Source: Betaproteobacteria bacterium
Lineage (GTDB): Bacteria > Pseudomonadota > Gammaproteobacteria > Burkholderiales > SG8-41
DNA length: 41,976 nucleotides
Reading direction: 5' to 3'
Assembly: GCA_947467315.1 (NCBI GenBank)
Contig: CANIID010000009.1
Location: 1 to 41,976, forward strand
Both the position numbers and the translations under genes were made by a program. Positions 40,598-41,976 of this stretch are shown piece by piece; position 1 is the first letter of the stretch, and each line of letters starts with the position of its first letter. A model generated the notes under the pieces. That model did no database searches and had not been told where the DNA came from. It worked only from the letters and a program-made list of their open reading frames with translations.

Positions 40598-41659
40598 ATG
40601 GAAGCCCCAGTATTAGGCCGTAGCGCGCTGTCCGGAAGAATTCCCGTCAGCGTGATCACCGGTTTTCTCGGCAGCGGGAAAACCACGCTGGTCAACAAGC
40701 TGTTGAAACGCCCGGAGATGAACCGCGTGGCGGTGATCGTCAACGAGCTCGGCGAGCAGGCCATCGACAACGATCTGGTGGAAGTGTCGTCCGAACAGAT
40801 GATGCTGCTCAACAACGGCTGCCTGTGCTGCGTGTTGCGCGGTGATTTGCAGGAGACCATGCGTGATTTATTCATCAAGCGGCGCAACGGCGAAATTATC
40901 GACTTCGACCGGCTGGTGATTGAAACCACCGGGCTGGCCGACCCCGCGCCGGTGATGCAAACGCTGATGACGGATACCATGCTGCAATCGCAATACCGGC
41001 TGGATTGCGTGGTGACGCTGGTGGACGCGGTGAATGGCCTGGAGCAGATCAAAACGCTGTCCGAGCCGGTGAAGCAGGCCGCATTGGCGGATCGCCTGGT
41101 GATTACCAAAACCGATCTGGTGGAGGAAGCCAAGGCCGCCGAGCTCGAAAGCGCGTTGCGCCAACTGAATCCGCGCGCGCCGGTGAAGCGTGCCGTCAAT
41201 GGCGAAATCGAGCTGGCGTTTTTGATCGATGTCGCGTTGCGCAGCATGCAATCACGCCTCGAAGATGTCGAGCGCTGGATGGGCGCTGACAATGCCGAGG
41301 ATCATGGTCACTATGGCCACGATGCGCATGGTCATGCACACCGGCACGATAGCAACGTGATTTCGTTCTGCCTGCGCTACAAAGACCCGTTCACTTGGGC
41401 GTCGTTTTCGCAGTGTATGGAAGTGCTGGGCACGCTACGCGGCGCGGACCTGTTCCGCGTGAAGGGCTTGGTGAATGTGGCGGGGCACAAAGGCCCGTTG
41501 ATCGTGCAGGGTGTGCAACACTTGTTTCACCCGCCGATAGAACTGGAGAAGTGGCCGAGCGACGATCACGAAACACGCATTGTGTTTATCACACGCGGGA
41601 TCAAGCAGGAGACGGTGGCGAACCTGTTTTCAGCGATTGCGTCAGTGGCAGCGGTTTAA
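40598..41659 (+). CDS. COG0523 GTPase (CobW family), putative metal chaperone
   Basis: 353 aa. Walker A GFLGSGKTTL at about 22-31; the zinc-binding GCLCC motif with Cys75, Cys77 and Cys78; GTP-specificity ITKTDLV; then a His-rich linker (HGHYGHDAHGHAHRH) before the C-terminal CobW_C domain with RVKGLVNVAGHKGP. Members deliver zinc, cobalt or other metals to target enzymes using GTP hydrolysis. The His-rich linker suggests metal storage or sensing. The client enzyme is unknown, though zinc dehydrogenases and an amidohydrolase are in the window. Confidence 0.93.
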   Translation: MEAPVLGRSALSGRIPVSVITGFLGSGKTTLVNKLLKRPEMNRVAVIVNELGEQAIDNDLVEVSSEQMMLLNNGCLCCVLRGDLQETMRDLFIKRRNGEIIDFDRLVIETTGLADPAPVMQTLMTDTMLQSQYRLDCVVTLVDAVNGLEQIKTLSEPVKQAALADRLVITKTDLVEEAKAAELESALRQLNPRAPVKRAVNGEIELAFLIDVALRSMQSRLEDVERWMGADNAEDHGHYGHDAHGHAHRHDSNVISFCLRYKDPFTWASFSQCMEVLGTLRGADLFRVKGLVNVAGHKGPLIVQGVQHLFHPPIELEKWPSDDHETRIVFITRGIKQETVANLFSAIASVAAV

Positions 41660-41669
41660 GCTTAAAAAT

Positions 41670-41690
41670 ATAATAAAAACAATAACTTAC
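41670..41690 (+). repeat. 21-bp intergenic element, copy k
   Basis: Lies between the convergent GTPase and partial gene; contains the stop codon of the partial gene (41687-41689, minus strand), as copy d does for the FAH gene. Confidence 0.7.
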
Positions 41691-41976
41691 TTCGGTGTTC
41701 CTGCCGCCACTATCGGCGAGAAGTGATCGACCACCGGTTTGTAGGCGGCCTTACCGCCGAGTTCGCCGAGTAATTCCTTCGCGCGCGTGAATTCCTTGAT
41801 TTCGATCAGGCCGGAAAGTAAAAACACTTCGGGGGTGGTGTCGTCCGCTGCCGCGCCGGCTTTGAGTTCCTTGTACTGCTTGTCCAGATGCGCGCCGGCA
41901 TCCGGGTTGCCCAGTGAGCGCACGCGCACCATGCCGGTTTTGCCTTGCTGGCCGGCGGCCGGCGTTTTGGCGAGCT
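41687..41976 (-). CDS. C-terminal part of an unidentified protein (5' end outside window)
   Basis: The frame is open to the window edge (LAKTPAAGQQGKTGMVRV...), so the ATG at 41932 is internal. The visible 96 residues include FLLSGLIEIKEFTRAKELL, which looks helical and TPR-like, and end SPIVAAGTPK. I do not recognise the family. Convergent with the COG0523 GTPase gene. Confidence 0.65.
   Translation of the reverse strand, partial: LAKTPAAGQQGKTGMVRVRSLGNPDAGAHLDKQYKELKAGAAADDTTPEVFLLSGLIEIKEFTRAKELLGELGGKAAYKPVVDHFSPIVAAGTPK

Noticed and set aside
4088-41690. 21-bp element as a sigma-70 promoter
   Set aside because: Orientation relative to genes is mixed, two copies lie between convergent gene ends or over stop codons, and no constant -10/-35 spacing is seen.

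Overview
The window is about 42 kb of GC-rich DNA (roughly 60% GC by eye). The gene content looks like a betaproteobacterium of Burkholderiales type: four orphan Bug-family periplasmic solute-binding proteins, family III CoA-transferases, several acyl-CoA dehydrogenases, Rid proteins and Gfo/Idh/MocA oxidoreductases. I infer this from gene families only; no rRNA, tRNA, CRISPR array, IS element or replication origin was seen.

Layout. 1-2711 (+): the two subunits of a molybdenum hydroxylase (isoquinoline 1-oxidoreductase type; the small subunit is cut by the window edge), closed by a strong terminator. 2870-6036 (-): two overlapping Bug proteins followed by a CaiB-type CoA-transferase. 6299-6841 (+): an OsmC-family gene with an in-frame TGA exactly where the family has its reactive cysteine, followed by a bacterial-SECIS-like hairpin. 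This is a probable selenoprotein and the main discovery of the window. 6857-9749: a diheme cytochrome c peroxidase (-), a Sel1-repeat protein (+) and a YVTN beta-propeller protein (+). 18518 down to 9746 (-): an eight-gene operon-like run: M24 hydrolase, zinc alcohol dehydrogenase, short PEP-synthase-like protein, two D-2-hydroxyacid dehydrogenases, FAH-family enzyme, tandem OsmC protein and Gfo/Idh/MocA oxidoreductase. It looks like an uncharacterised catabolic pathway. 18804-21833 (+): a three-domain Rid protein, a Bug protein and a Rid protein. 21957-22592 (-): an AT-richer orphan HINT domain, probably a stranded polymorphic-toxin fragment. 22599-27800 (-): LigJ-like hydratase, a rearranged CoA-transferase, a DUF2889 protein and an ADP-forming acyl-CoA synthetase. 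27976-28374 (+): another Rid protein. 28496-36225 (-): GST, three acyl-CoA dehydrogenases, a Bug protein and two Gfo/Idh/MocA oxidoreductases. 36461-41659 (+): glycerol kinase, a small ORF, a 3-hydroxyisobutyrate-dehydrogenase-like enzyme, an LVIVD-repeat protein and a COG0523 GTPase. 41687-41976 (-): the 3' end of an unidentified gene.

The catabolic theme is consistent: periplasmic capture of carboxylates (Bug proteins), activation to CoA esters (CoA-transferases, ADP-forming synthetase), oxidation (acyl-CoA dehydrogenases), and processing of hydroxy acids and ring-cleavage-type products. The substrates cannot be read from sequence.

Two layers of repeats lie between the genes. One is the usual set of palindromic intergenic repeats. 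The other is an AT-rich 21-bp element found eleven times, nearly always at a gene boundary, with core TAWAAACAWWTRSTTA. I do not recognise it.
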